DNA of 64,000 bases from positions 186,001 to 250,000 of the forward strand of contig NZ_JAUKPO010000004.1 in assembly GCF_030503435.1 (NCBI RefSeq), in the 5' to 3' direction. The notes under the pieces are model-generated. The model worked only from the letters and a program-made list of their open reading frames with translations. It made no database searches and had not been told where the DNA came from. Numbering within the stretch: the stretch's first letter is position 1; every line of letters begins with the position of its first letter. The stretch is from Rhodocytophaga aerolata. GTDB taxonomy: Bacteria > Bacteroidota > Bacteroidia > Cytophagales > 172606-1. Shown here piece by piece: positions 1 through 9,434 of the stretch. Both the position numbers and the translations under genes were made by a program.

Positions 1-510
1 GGGTCTACTATCTGATTCACCCTGATGCCAGAGTACACCTTTTATTTCTCCTTTGTGGCTGGCAATTTTCGCCCGCTTCATTGCTTCATCGTAGGGATAG
101 CTGTTGGTTTGGTCATGGTAACCGCCAGTTTTCCAGGCATCGATGGATGAGCCTCCGGCGGCGCTGGGAACCAGGCAGATGGTAACTGTTTGATTGGCTT
201 CAGCCATTTGTTTACCAAAACGGAACCCTGGTCCAACGCCGGCAATGGGTTTATCAAAATGCATGGGTTCTCTGGCAGGTTGCCAGGTATTGTTTTTATC
301 CAGCATCCATACTCTGCTGTGTGTCTGCTGGTCTTCCGGCTCTACTATACCTCGCCCAGCCATATTGGACTGTCCCATTAATAAGTAAATATGGAATACA
401 GAATCCTGCGTTACCGATGCCTGCTTTGGCAAGTTATGGGACTTGGAACAACCATTGATCAGTACAACTACCATTAGCACGAAATAACGCATGTATATCT
501 GTTGTTTCAT
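1..510 (-). CDS. Sialate O-acetylesterase-like SGNH hydrolase, lipoprotein (3' end cut by window)
   Basis: The reading frame is open from an ATG at 510 to the window edge, giving 170 residues with no stop. Residues 7-21 form a short hydrophobic signal ending in a lipobox-like NGC (Cys21), so it is probably a lipoprotein. Residues 46-52 read GQSNMAG, the nucleophile-serine block of the DUF303/sialic-acid acetylesterase family, and residues 161-167 read WHQGESD, the family's second conserved block. Members remove O-acetyl groups from sugars in the periplasm; the real substrate is unknown. The His/Asp part of the active site would lie off the left edge. An in-frame ATG at 492 is an alternative start. 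Confidence 0.85.
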   Translation of the reverse strand, partial: MKQQIYMRYFVLMVVVLINGCSKSHNLPKQASVTQDSVFHIYLLMGQSNMAGRGIVEPEDQQTHSRVWMLDKNNTWQPAREPMHFDKPIAGVGPGFRFGKQMAEANQTVTICLVPSAAGGSSIDAWKTGGYHDQTNSYPYDEAMKRAKIASHKGEIKGVLWHQGESDSRP

Positions 511-636
511 GCCTGAAGGTAAGAAATAAATTAAAAGGCTGGTACCTCCTTCGCCTGTAAGTAGTTACTTTATATGCTATGATATTGGTATCTGTCTTTG
601 CAGGGTTATGCTAATGCCAACTTTTGGTTTATACCC

Positions 637-672
637 CTCTGTCTACATATAAACGGGTATATGTAGACAGAG
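637..672 (-). terminator. Perfect 15-bp inverted repeat, probable transcription stop
   Basis: Arms 637-651 and 658-672 are perfect reverse complements around the 6-nt loop AACGGG. The repeat lies about 50 nt past the stop of the minus-strand methyltransferase and before the next minus-strand gene, where a terminator would be expected. No T-run follows on either strand, so a regulatory palindrome is also possible. Confidence 0.5.
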
Positions 673-723
673 CAATCTCTGCGGGTGTATGCCGTTTTGT
701 ACAGAAACCTGGCTTTTGAAACC

Positions 724-1626
724 TTATTTTTTCTCAAATACAAGGCGGTAGTGGTCCCATAACTGGCGTTCAAAAGCCACGCGGATAGGCGCAATTTGCA
801 GGTTACTCAGCCGGTTGCGCATCTTGGAATCATATAGCAATGCAGGAGCCAGTGTTAAATACGCCAGGTATTTTTGCCATCCAAAACTTTTTAACCGTTG
901 CCGCCATACATTAATGGTTTCTATATAATCTAACCGTCCGCTATGATAGGTAACCACATCAAAAAAGGGCTCTGCGTTTTTAATGATTTGCTCTTTGCCA
1001 TAGGGTAGCCAGGAGCCTGGAAATTCATTCATCGTGAGTGCCATCAAATATTCGTTGGATTCTTTGGGGGCATCAATATCAAAATCCTTCAAATCAATCA
1101 TGTCTTTTCCAAATACCATGGTTTGAATAAAACACCGCCCTCCAACAGGGAGAAGATCACTTACGGTCTTAAAAAACTTACGGTAGACTTCGTCCTGCCT
1201 GCCGGCTTGGTAGTCTTCCACAGAACAGAAATGTTCGAATGCGCCCACGGAAGCTACTGCATCGAACATACCATAATCACTGGGTTTTACGGTGCGGCAA
1301 TCTTGTATATACACTTCAAAACCTTGCCGCTGACAGGCAGCATGTTGGCCCTTAGACAGGGTTAACCCAATACCCTTTGCTTTTATTCCCCGCAGATAAT
1401 TCAGGAATGGCCCCCACCCACATCCCATATCCAGTACTTTGCTGCCTGCAGTAATATTCAGGTTCTGGGCGATAAAGTCATGTTTTCTTCTTTGTGCCTC
1501 CTCCAGGCTGATTGAAAAATCACCATCGTATTTGGCGCCAGTAAAATCAGCCATTTCGCCAACACTGATACGCCATATCTTATCCATCGTGGTGTACGAA
1601 TAATCTATATCTGTTTGTGAAGCCAT
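724..1626 (-). CDS. Cyclopropane-fatty-acyl-phospholipid synthase-like SAM methyltransferase
   Basis: The 300-residue class I methyltransferase has the SAM-binding motif I VLDMGCGWG at residues 64-72. A preceding segment, YDGDFSISLEEAQ, resembles the region before motif I in CFA/mycolic acid synthases. CFA synthases add a methylene bridge to unsaturated acyl chains of membrane phospholipids. This protein is shorter than full-length CFA synthase, because the N-terminal lipid-binding domain is absent, so it resembles the CMAS-type catalytic core. No signal peptide is seen, so it should be cytoplasmic or membrane-associated. The lipid substrate is inferred from the family only, and other small-molecule methyltransferases share this fold. 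It is transcribed alone, with a strong inverted repeat downstream. Confidence 0.8.
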   Translation of the reverse strand: MASQTDIDYSYTTMDKIWRISVGEMADFTGAKYDGDFSISLEEAQRRKHDFIAQNLNITAGSKVLDMGCGWGPFLNYLRGIKAKGIGLTLSKGQHAACQRQGFEVYIQDCRTVKPSDYGMFDAVASVGAFEHFCSVEDYQAGRQDEVYRKFFKTVSDLLPVGGRCFIQTMVFGKDMIDLKDFDIDAPKESNEYLMALTMNEFPGSWLPYGKEQIIKNAEPFFDVVTYHSGRLDYIETINVWRQRLKSFGWQKYLAYLTLAPALLYDSKMRNRLSNLQIAPIRVAFERQLWDHYRLVFEKK

Positions 1627-2540
1627 AAAAGTAGTTTAGTTAATAGTAAATAAATCGGAAGTTTTTCTTTGCCTGTTACTGAGCTAAGGACAACAACCCC
1701 ATGAAGCATATTAAAAACGGGCTATTCTGTATATCAGGTATACAACAAAGCGAAAGCTATGGCCTTGCTGTACGATACATTGTTTCTTGAAAAATTACTG
1801 CGTTAGCTCATACAACCTAAGAAAAGTCAACATACCTTCTCTTATTTGGCCTATGGCTGAAAAATCTCTTTGCAGAAAAGAGGTAATTTTATATGTAAAA
1901 TCTGGTAAAAAAATATACAACATAGTATAGCAAGCACAAAAAAACTGACTCACTAATAAATGCTATAGAATATATTCGATAACCTGGTTCAGTAACTGGC
2001 AGCTATCTTTTCCAGGGAAGCTATCCATTATAAGCTCATACGTCTAAAAATCAGCATTTATTTTAACTATTGCTACTGAAACGCAAAAAATATATAGTCC
2101 TTTTTAAGCAAATCAACTATATGCCGGTAGACTAAGAAGCAGTAGTTTGCACCTGGCGACATGGTTCTTAAGCTATTAGCCCACCCACCAATAAATTTTA
2201 TACCAAGTGTGCATCCAAAACCTATATAGCAATGCTCATTTTTACTACTCCTAATATATTTCCAGATCAGCTGATTTTTAGTTACCTTAGATAAGAAAGT
2301 AATTGTTTCGAGACCCAAGTTCAGCTATTTTTCTTTACCTACAGCTTTATTACACCAGCTTCCAGAGTTAATGCCATTTGCAGGTTAAAACCAAAAACCC
2401 GTAAATATTCTTTAATTGAAGTAATTTTCACTACCTGCTTACATTGAAAGGATACTTCAACTGCCTGCATTTTATACCAGTATAGGGATCAACTATAGTA
2501 GACAACTACTATCAATTTAACTTCCATAAAACTACAGCCT
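1627..2540. other. Long AT-rich intergenic region
   Basis: About 0.9 kb lies between the divergent methyltransferase and AraC-type regulator genes. Only short frames with poor coding character are present, and no convincing gene or RNA was seen. It presumably holds both promoters. The one clear structure is the small palindrome at 2495-2512. Confidence 0.5.
2495..2512. promoter_or_regulatory. Palindrome just upstream of the DUF4242-AraC regulator
   Basis: ATAGTAG and CTACTAT form a perfect 7-bp inverted repeat around ACAA, ending 28 nt before the start codon. This is a plausible operator or 5'-UTR hairpin for autoregulation. The only evidence is symmetry and position. Confidence 0.3.
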
Positions 2541-3620
2541 ATGCCTATTTATATGGACCGTCATGATGTATCAGACATAGTTACCGCAGAAAATGTAGCA
2601 CAACTACACCAGGAAGACCTGAAAATTCAGCATAAGTTTGGGTGTAGAGGGCTAACATATTGGTTTGATGACAAACGGAATACCGCTTTTTGCCTGATTG
2701 AAGCACCTGATTCGCAAGCTATTCAACAAATGCACCTGCATGCCCATGGCCAGGTACCCCATAAAGTAATTGAAGTTGACCCGGTACTGGTGGAATCTTT
2801 TTTAGGAAGAATTGAAGATCCGGCAAACACCCGGCAAACGAAACTGAATAGTATTAACGATCCGGCTTTCAGAGCCATTATGCGGATGGAATTAATTTAT
2901 CATCGGTTAATGCACGAAGATACTTCCACGCTTAGGGCTATTTCAGAAATGGTACCTGAATATAATGGCAGAATTGTTGAACAAAAAATGGATCAACTGC
3001 TGGTTTCCTTTACATCCGCATCTGCTGCCATTGAATGTGCAAATAAATGTCAATTAACCTTCAGCGAGCTTGCTTCTCAAAACTCATCGGATGCTACGTT
3101 AAAAATAGCCATTAGCGCCGGGGTGCCCGTAACAAATGAAAATGTACTTTTTGCAAAAGCAATTGAGGCTGCCAAACGCATTTGCCACATTAACAAAGCA
3201 GCGATTGTTATTTCGCCAGATGTTGCCGATTGGTATCAAAATGAAAATCTGAATGCGGACCTGACCAGTGAACACCTGTATTCGCTAACAAGAGCAGAAG
3301 AAACATTTTTACATATCCTGATGGATTTTGTAGAAAGCCGCTGGGAAGATGAGCAGTTGCGTGTAGATGATTTTACGGCACTTGGCTTCAGCAAATCGCA
3401 GCTATACCGCAAACTCACAGAATTAACAGGGAACTCGCCAAATAGCTTTTTGAAAGAATACCGCTTAAAAAAGGCCTTACACCTATTATTGAAAAATGAA
3501 GCCAACGTCTCCGAGGTTTCTGCCCTGACTGGTTTTAACAGCCCATCGTATTTTGCTAAATGCTTCAAAAAAAAATACGGAATTGCGCCATCCGATTACC
3601 TGCCCAACCGGAAGGAATAA
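2541..3620 (+). CDS. Three-domain regulator: DUF4242 + nucleotidyl-cyclase-like + AraC HTH
   Basis: The protein has 359 residues. Residues 1 to about 85 match DUF4242, a small ferredoxin-like fold described as nickel-binding; HAHGQVPHK lies in it. Residues about 105-225 resemble a degenerate adenylate/guanylate cyclase domain, with LKIAISAGVPV followed by FAKAIEAAKRIC as in class III cyclases. The metal-binding aspartates are not obvious, so it is probably a sensor rather than an enzyme. Residues about 255-355 are an AraC-type double HTH, with FGFSKSQLYRKL-like and TGFNSPSYFAKCFKKKYG segments. The globin and acyl-CoA dehydrogenase genes downstream on the same strand are likely targets. The DUF4242 and HTH calls are firm; the middle domain is a weaker reading. 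Confidence 0.75.
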   Translation: MPIYMDRHDVSDIVTAENVAQLHQEDLKIQHKFGCRGLTYWFDDKRNTAFCLIEAPDSQAIQQMHLHAHGQVPHKVIEVDPVLVESFLGRIEDPANTRQTKLNSINDPAFRAIMRMELIYHRLMHEDTSTLRAISEMVPEYNGRIVEQKMDQLLVSFTSASAAIECANKCQLTFSELASQNSSDATLKIAISAGVPVTNENVLFAKAIEAAKRICHINKAAIVISPDVADWYQNENLNADLTSEHLYSLTRAEETFLHILMDFVESRWEDEQLRVDDFTALGFSKSQLYRKLTELTGNSPNSFLKEYRLKKALHLLLKNEANVSEVSALTGFNSPSYFAKCFKKKYGIAPSDYLPNRKE

Positions 3621-3655
3621 GGTTTGCCCCATTAAAAACAGATGCTTGAACCAAT

Positions 3656-3682
3656 AGTACATGTTTTTGAATCAAATGTGCT
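3656..3682. promoter_or_regulatory. Imperfect inverted repeat upstream of the globin gene
   Basis: AGTACAT (3656-3662) and ATGTGCT (3676-3682) form an inverted repeat with one mismatch around a 13-nt spacer, in the 132-bp gap before the globin gene. It could be an activator site for the adjacent AraC-type regulator. This is inference from symmetry and context. Confidence 0.25.
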
Positions 3683-3752
3683 AGTAGCTATTGCCGATCG
3701 GTTGTAATTTTATTTGGTATACTAAAGCAATCATTCATTAAAAACAAACTCT

Positions 3753-4136
3753 ATGTTAACACTTACAACCACTCTTTACGAAAGATTAGGCGGCATAACA
3801 GGTATCACCAGACTCGTGGATGATGTAGTGAGTTTTCACTTAAACAATCCGCTGATCAAGGCCAGGTATTTACCTTTAACTGAAAACCCGGAGCATTTTG
3901 CCAGGATCAGGCAACACACAATCAATTTCTTTTGTGCCGGATCTGGCGGACCACAGGTATATGGTGGCAAAGGAATGGTAGGTGCACATAAAGGCATGAA
4001 TGTATCTGAACAAGAATTTATAGCGGTTATAGATGATGTTATGGAGGCCATGCAGAAGAATAAGTATGGAGAAACAGAGAAAAGAGATGTGCTGGCTATA
4101 CTCTATTCCATGAAATCTGAAATTATACATATATAA
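3753..4136 (+). CDS. Group I truncated haemoglobin
   Basis: The 127-residue protein matches the 2-on-2 globin family. It begins with the typical TLYERLGGITGI, has the mid-protein segment HTINFFCAGSGGPQVYGGKGM, and the proximal-histidine block GAHKGMNVSEQEF. Such globins bind haem and O2 or NO and act in NO dioxygenation, O2 handling or redox sensing in the cytoplasm. The gene lies 132 bp downstream of the DUF4242-AraC regulator and 69 bp upstream of the acyl-CoA dehydrogenase-like gene on the same strand, so a globin-flavoenzyme operon is likely. The globin may supply or remove O2/NO for the flavoenzyme; that link is inference. Confidence 0.9.
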   Translation: MLTLTTTLYERLGGITGITRLVDDVVSFHLNNPLIKARYLPLTENPEHFARIRQHTINFFCAGSGGPQVYGGKGMVGAHKGMNVSEQEFIAVIDDVMEAMQKNKYGETEKRDVLAILYSMKSEIIHI

Positions 4137-4205
4137 GCAGCCGAAAAAGCCAGACTTCTCCTGGCAAACAATAAACAACCCTTACCACTAAAACTATTTT
4201 TACGT

Positions 4206-5351
4206 ATGACTATTATTTCCACAGAAACACCCACCCTAGCCCAGTGGGATGATTCCTTAATCCAACTAGGTGATACTTTTGCACAACGGGCTGCACATTA
4301 CGACCTGACAAATACGTTTGTTTTGGAAAATTACGAGCAATTAAAAGCAAATCATTTTTTTTCAATGGCCATTCCTCAAGAGCTGGGAGGTGGTGGACTA
4401 TCGTATACAAAAACGTGTAATATCATACGGGAACTAGCCCAGCATTGTGGGTCTACAGCCCTTGCACTGTCTATGCACCAGCATTTGGTCGCAGCCAATA
4501 TATGGCGGTACAAGCAAGGGCAAAATGCCGAACCCCTGCTCCGGAAAATTGCTGCGAATCAATTGGTTTTAGTCAGTACGGGGGCAGGCGATTGGTTGTC
4601 GTCCAATGGATCGATGGAGAAAACGGAGGGTGGTTATCTGGTAACTGCCCGAAAACACTTTGCCAGTCAATCTCCCACCGGAGACATTCTGGTAACCAGT
4701 GCCAGATACCAAGACCCGGAAAAAGGTCCTGTTGTGCTTCATTTCGGCGTTCCTTTTACATCTGAAGGCCTTTCGGTAAAAAGCGATTGGGATACCATGG
4801 GCATGCGGGGAACCGGCTCTCATACGGTGGAATTAACCCGGGTATTCGTACCAGATTCCGCCATTTCGCTGAGTAGGCCGCAAGGAGAATTTCATCCGGT
4901 GTGGAATACGGTACTCACGGTGGCTATGCCCTTAATTATGTCCGTATATGTAGGTATAGCAGAAAGGGCAGTCCAGATTGCCCGGACGCATGCAAAAAAA
5001 GGGAACCATGTGCTCTATTTGCTGGGTGAGATGCAGAATTACCTCACGACTGCCCAGGTGCTTTGGCAGGACATGCTCAAATTAACTAATGAGTACAACT
5101 TTCAGCCTGTTAATACGCAAGCCAATGAAATTCTAATCAGGAAAACGACGGTTGCCAATGCATGTATAGCCACTGTAACGAAGGCAATGGAAGTAGTAGG
5201 AGGCCGCAGCTTTTTCCGTAAACTGGAGCTGGAAAGATTGTTCCGGGATGTGCAGGCTGCGACTTTCCATCCGCTTTCTGAAAAAAATCAACATTATTTT
5301 ACCGGCCATTTTATGACCACAGGCTATTTCCCAACAGATGAAGCAGAATAG
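4206..5351 (+). CDS. Acyl-CoA dehydrogenase-family flavoprotein
   Basis: The 381-residue protein has the acyl-CoA dehydrogenase fold. The N-terminal helical domain contains FFSMAIPQELGGGGLSY, the middle beta domain contains SDWDTMGMRGTGSHTVEL, and the C-terminal helical domain ends near FRDVQAATFHPLSEKN. This last block is typical of the type-2 C-terminal domain found in DszC-like flavin monooxygenases as well as some dehydrogenases, so the enzyme may use FAD or FMN with either acyl-CoA or O2. It is cytoplasmic and follows the globin gene. A hairpin terminator lies 57 nt after the stop. The family is certain; the reaction is not. Confidence 0.85.
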   Translation: MTIISTETPTLAQWDDSLIQLGDTFAQRAAHYDLTNTFVLENYEQLKANHFFSMAIPQELGGGGLSYTKTCNIIRELAQHCGSTALALSMHQHLVAANIWRYKQGQNAEPLLRKIAANQLVLVSTGAGDWLSSNGSMEKTEGGYLVTARKHFASQSPTGDILVTSARYQDPEKGPVVLHFGVPFTSEGLSVKSDWDTMGMRGTGSHTVELTRVFVPDSAISLSRPQGEFHPVWNTVLTVAMPLIMSVYVGIAERAVQIARTHAKKGNHVLYLLGEMQNYLTTAQVLWQDMLKLTNEYNFQPVNTQANEILIRKTTVANACIATVTKAMEVVGGRSFFRKLELERLFRDVQAATFHPLSEKNQHYFTGHFMTTGYFPTDEAE

Positions 5352-5407
5352 TTGTTGAAGCCGTTGGACAATCCATTTTCCCTCTCATGGAACCAACCTT
5401 TTTTCTT

Positions 5408-5447
5408 AAACCACTACTTTAAGTGCATCTACTTAAAGCAGTGGTTT
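5408..5447 (+). terminator. Factor-independent terminator after the globin-flavoenzyme operon
   Basis: Arms 5408-5424 and 5431-5447 form a stem of 16 pairs with one A/C mismatch and a 6-nt loop, ending in a short T-run. Confidence 0.75.
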
Positions 5448-5608
5448 TGCAGAGTATCTTCCTTCGAGTGAAAAATAGATATCCGGCTATACTTCCCGGT
5501 GTTTGCTCTACCGCTTCTGTAAAATGAGCTTTTTACTCCCATATACAATCATCTATTGGTGGAGTTTACTTAGCATTGACTAGATAAAGAATTTTGCTAC
5601 TTTGCTAG

Positions 5609-5953
5609 CTACTTTAATTCTCTTACCGTAATGTGGGTTTCTTCACCCATCTTCCAAATATCCCCTTTTACAGTTATCTTCTCTCCTACATTTACGGTCC
5701 GGTACTGGGCAGCATTCTCTTTTAAATTGGCATGACTAATAGTAGCAAAGTAAAGCAGACTATCAGCTGAAATTATTTTTGCGGTATAGCCATCTTTGCC
5801 CGGCGTTACGGCTTGTACTTCTCCTGTCACAAATCCATTGTCCATGGGCGTAGGTTGTTGCTCAGTTGTTGTTTCTGGTTTACTGGTTGTAGAATGGCAC
5901 CCTTCGCTAATGCTTATCAGGGACAGTAGTAAAATCAGGTATGTTGCTTTCAT
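5609..5953 (-). CDS. Small lipoprotein with OB-fold-like sequence, function unknown
   Basis: The protein has 114 residues. Residues 1-19 are a signal peptide ending in a lipobox (SEGC, Cys19), followed by a Ser/Thr/Pro/Glu-rich linker, so the mature protein is probably membrane-anchored in the periplasm or on the outer membrane. The rest is beta-rich: GFVTGEVQAVTPGKDGYTAK, then VGEKITVKGDIW, and a final THITVREL. This pattern suggests a small OB-like barrel. No catalytic motif is visible. It is transcribed alone, convergent with the acyl-CoA dehydrogenase gene and divergent from the propeller kinase gene. I do not recognise a named family. Confidence 0.7.
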   Translation of the reverse strand: MKATYLILLLSLISISEGCHSTTSKPETTTEQQPTPMDNGFVTGEVQAVTPGKDGYTAKIISADSLLYFATISHANLKENAAQYRTVNVGEKITVKGDIWKMGEETHITVRELK

Positions 5954-6177
5954 AAGCGAGTATTTTTCCGGATGTGTTTCAAAAGTAGGTGTAAGCGTTG
6001 AATAATTCTGTTAAAGAAAACCCATAACGATACCGATACACAATCTTACAGAATTTACTTATTCCAGATGGGTAGTATACGTACAAATTTTATGGGTGCC
6101 TATCTCTGCTCTTCGTACGTTGCTTGTTAAAGCCCATATTTTACACTAAATTAGGACCCTCATATACAATATGTCCA

Positions 6178-9100
6178 ATGGTTTGCCTCTCTTGGATCAA
6201 ACTTTTTTTAATTTGTTTTCTGCTGCTCATCTGTTCTGTAACTGGATTTGCACAAGCAGATACGTTTACACGAATTATCAATTTTAAACACATCTCCCTG
6301 GATAAAGGCCTTTCCAACACCTCGGTATATGACATTGAACAAACCAACGACGGGTTCCTATGGATAGGCACACAAAATGGCCTAAACCGCTACGACGGCT
6401 ATTCTATTAAGGTATTTAATGTTGTTCCAGGCAAACCACATACATTATCTAATAACTGGGTAAAAGCTTTATGTGAAGATAAAGAGGGAAATTTGTGGGT
6501 GGGTACCAATAATGGGCTTAATAAATACCACGCAGAGACTGCTACGTTCAGTTCTTATTATAACGATCCGGCCATTGCTCATTCGTTAGCCGACAATACA
6601 ATCTGGTGCCTGTTTAAAGACCGGGATGGATATTTATGGATTGGAACGAATAAAGGCTTGAGCAGGTATGATGAAACTACCAACCAGTTCAATAACTATT
6701 TCATTCCTTCAGCGGATGCCACAAGCAGTGTGGCGGTTGACGGTATTACCGAAGATACGCAGGGAAATCTGTGGGTAGGTACCTGGGGTAAAGGTGTTTA
6801 TTTGTTCAATAAACGAACAGGCACTTTTCAAAGTTTTGCAGAGGCAACCACTATTCCGCAAACGACCGGAGAGTTTGTAAAAGCACTTACCTTTGACAGC
6901 CAGGGCACTCTCTGGATTGGAACGCAGCAAAATGGCCTGCACAGCTATGATCCGGCCAGTAAAAACTACACTATTTATACCTCTGATAAGACCAAACCTT
7001 ATTCCCTAAGCAATAACTCTGTTTTATCCATTATGGAAGATAGCAGTGGCGACTTGTGGATAGGTACGCATGCAGGCGGATTAAATTATTTCAATCGGAC
7101 AGACCACACGTTTAGACATTACCAGACAGACTTTCTGCAAACCCACTCACTTCAAGGCCAGTGGGTAACAAGTATATTTGAGGACAATGGCGGCAATATC
7201 TGGCTTGGACACGACCAGGGCTTGAGTCATTTTAATCCGCAGGGACCTAAATTTGCCCATTTTAAAAATAACCCTTTTAAAACGAACAGTGTCGCAAAAA
7301 GCAATATCGGGGTTATGTACGAGACAAACGATGCTATGCTATGGATAGGTACTTGGGGCGCGGGATTAAGTAGATACGACCGGGTTAAAAACCAATTCAC
7401 GCATTTCAGGCCGCAGGCGAATACCCCTGGCTCCATTGCCGACAAACGGGTATGGGGATTGTGTGAAGATCTGGATGGAAATCTGTGGGTGGCTACCAGT
7501 AACGGATTAGACCGGTTTAACAGACAAACCAGCAGCTTTACTCACTTTAATGATCTGCAAAAAGATAACAAAGCAGCCCAGATTCCTTATACTGAATTAA
7601 CATCGGTAGCTGTTGATAATCAGAACAGATTATGGATTGGCACCTGGGGCGGAGGCTTTTATATGCACGACCAGAATAAGCATACAACCCAGCAGTTTCT
7701 GCATAGTGAACAAGATACTAATTCATTAGCCAACGATTGGATCAGGCATATTTTTGTAGATACCAGGCAAAATGTGTGGATAGCCACCTCAGATGGCGGT
7801 CTTGACCGCTTGCAGATGGATAAAAATGGGAAAGCAACCTATACGCATTTACGCTATAAAGCGAACGATCTTTCTACCATCGGTAGCGATACGCCGCAAA
7901 TAGTATTTGAAGACAGCAAAGGCAGGATATGGGTAGGTACACAAGGTGGCGGCCTATGTTTATATAATGCTGACAAAGGCAACTTTCAGCGCATATTTTT
8001 AGGAGAATCTTTAACTCACTCCACCAGTGTATATGGTATTCTGGAAGATGAAACGAATAATCTCTGGATAAGCACCAATAAAGGAATTATTCATTACAAC
8101 ACTTTCACCGGCCGGTCAAAAAGCTACGATGTATCCGACGGCTTGCAAGGCACTTCTTTTTTATCCGGACACTGCAAAGCCAGAGATGGGGCTATGTTCT
8201 TTGGAGGCAACAACGGATTTACTATGTTTTATCCGGTTCAAATCAAAGAGAGCAACTTTAAACCTTCGGTTTTACTAAGTGACCTACATATTTTTAATGA
8301 ACGGTTGGAGGTAGGCAAACCTCATAAAAATACACGGAAAGGTCAAAAGCCAGTGCTGGAGAAGCCGCTGTATTTAACAGACCAAATTAACCTTACCTAC
8401 AAAGATTATGCGTTTTCTATTGATTTTGTGGCGCTTGATTTTGCTTCGCCGGCAAAGAACCGGTATGCCTATATCCTGGAAAATTTCGAAGAAGAATGGA
8501 ATTATACGAATGCAAGCAAACGATATGCAACTTATACAAACCTTCGGCCCGGGAATTATATATTAAAAGTAAAAGGTACGAATAGCGATGGGGTGTGGAA
8601 TGAACAAGTGACTTTTCTTAAGATTGTTGTAAGCCCTCCTTTTTGGCAAACCTGGTGGTTCAGGGCTATTATGCTGCTCTTATTTGGCGTTCTTTTTTTT
8701 ATTATCCACCGTATCTGGCTCCGGGTAAAAACAGAGAACCTGCTAATGATGGAACGCGTGAAAGTTCAGGAGGCAGAAGCCATCCGGAAACGGGTAGCCA
8801 TGGATTTTCATGATGAAATGGGCAATCAACTGGCCAGTATTACGGCACTTATTAACCTGATTACCCTACGGCATGGCAAAAAAGATTTTCATATTGAAGA
8901 CTTACTTTCAAAATTGAGCCAGCATGCCCAAACCTTGTACTACGGCACCAAAGATTTCATTTGGTCTATTGACCCTCAAAGCGATAAGGTTGAAGTAATT
9001 CTGTTAAACATAAAAGATTTTGGCGATGAGTTATTTGACCGGACAGATATAGCTTTTTATTTCTTCAAAGATCTGCATGACCCTGCGCTTAGTTTTGCTG

Positions 9101-9432
9101 GTGGCAATAGCCGGCATATTACGTTAATCTGCAAGGAAATTCTAACAAACATAGTCAAGCATGCCCATTGTAAAACAGTGCATGTGGTGGCCACTTCTAC
9201 GGAAGGATTATTATCAATTGCAATTAAAGATAATGGCTGTGGATACGAGCCTGATAAACTGAAAAAGAAGGGAAACGGACTGGAGAATATGCAAGCCAGG
9301 GCCAAGAAAATAAATGGCTCTATTACTGTACATTCCAAGCCAGGTTTAGGTACGGAAGTCATTCTTCAGGTGTCCATTTCTCCTGCCAATCATCTGCAGC
9401 AACAGAAAAACACCTACACGTTAACAAATTAG
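6178..9432 (+). CDS. Two-component propeller sensor histidine kinase, without a response-regulator domain
   Basis: The preferred start is the ATG at 6178 (1,084 residues), because it begins a clean signal peptide; upstream in-frame extension would need a TTG at 6124. After the signal come about fourteen Reg_prop repeats of the WIGT-NGLNRYD kind that build two periplasmic seven-bladed propellers, then a Y_Y_Y domain, a membrane segment near residue 845, a coiled linker, and a HisKA_3/HATPase core. The phospho-acceptor is in DFHDEMGNQLASI near residue 875, and the ATPase N-box is LICKEILTNIVKHAH. Such sensors detect external glycans or related ligands. Unlike hybrid HTCS proteins, it carries no receiver or HTH, and no LuxR-type partner is adjacent. 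Confidence 0.92.
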   Translation: MVCLSWIKLFLICFLLLICSVTGFAQADTFTRIINFKHISLDKGLSNTSVYDIEQTNDGFLWIGTQNGLNRYDGYSIKVFNVVPGKPHTLSNNWVKALCEDKEGNLWVGTNNGLNKYHAETATFSSYYNDPAIAHSLADNTIWCLFKDRDGYLWIGTNKGLSRYDETTNQFNNYFIPSADATSSVAVDGITEDTQGNLWVGTWGKGVYLFNKRTGTFQSFAEATTIPQTTGEFVKALTFDSQGTLWIGTQQNGLHSYDPASKNYTIYTSDKTKPYSLSNNSVLSIMEDSSGDLWIGTHAGGLNYFNRTDHTFRHYQTDFLQTHSLQGQWVTSIFEDNGGNIWLGHDQGLSHFNPQGPKFAHFKNNPFKTNSVAKSNIGVMYETNDAMLWIGTWGAGLSRYDRVKNQFTHFRPQANTPGSIADKRVWGLCEDLDGNLWVATSNGLDRFNRQTSSFTHFNDLQKDNKAAQIPYTELTSVAVDNQNRLWIGTWGGGFYMHDQNKHTTQQFLHSEQDTNSLANDWIRHIFVDTRQNVWIATSDGGLDRLQMDKNGKATYTHLRYKANDLSTIGSDTPQIVFEDSKGRIWVGTQGGGLCLYNADKGNFQRIFLGESLTHSTSVYGILEDETNNLWISTNKGIIHYNTFTGRSKSYDVSDGLQGTSFLSGHCKARDGAMFFGGNNGFTMFYPVQIKESNFKPSVLLSDLHIFNERLEVGKPHKNTRKGQKPVLEKPLYLTDQINLTYKDYAFSIDFVALDFASPAKNRYAYILENFEEEWNYTNASKRYATYTNLRPGNYILKVKGTNSDGVWNEQVTFLKIVVSPPFWQTWWFRAIMLLLFGVLFFIIHRIWLRVKTENLLMMERVKVQEAEAIRKRVAMDFHDEMGNQLASITALINLITLRHGKKDFHIEDLLSKLSQHAQTLYYGTKDFIWSIDPQSDKVEVILLNIKDFGDELFDRTDIAFYFFKDLHDPALSFAGGNSRHITLICKEILTNIVKHAHCKTVHVVATSTEGLLSIAIKDNGCGYEPDKLKKKGNGLENMQARAKKINGSITVHSKPGLGTEVILQVSISPANHLQQQKNTYTLTN

Positions 9433-9434
9433 CT

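Noticed and set aside
2073-2318. 81-codon minus-strand frame in the long gap
   Set aside because: No homology-like motifs, poor codon pattern and no clear start context.
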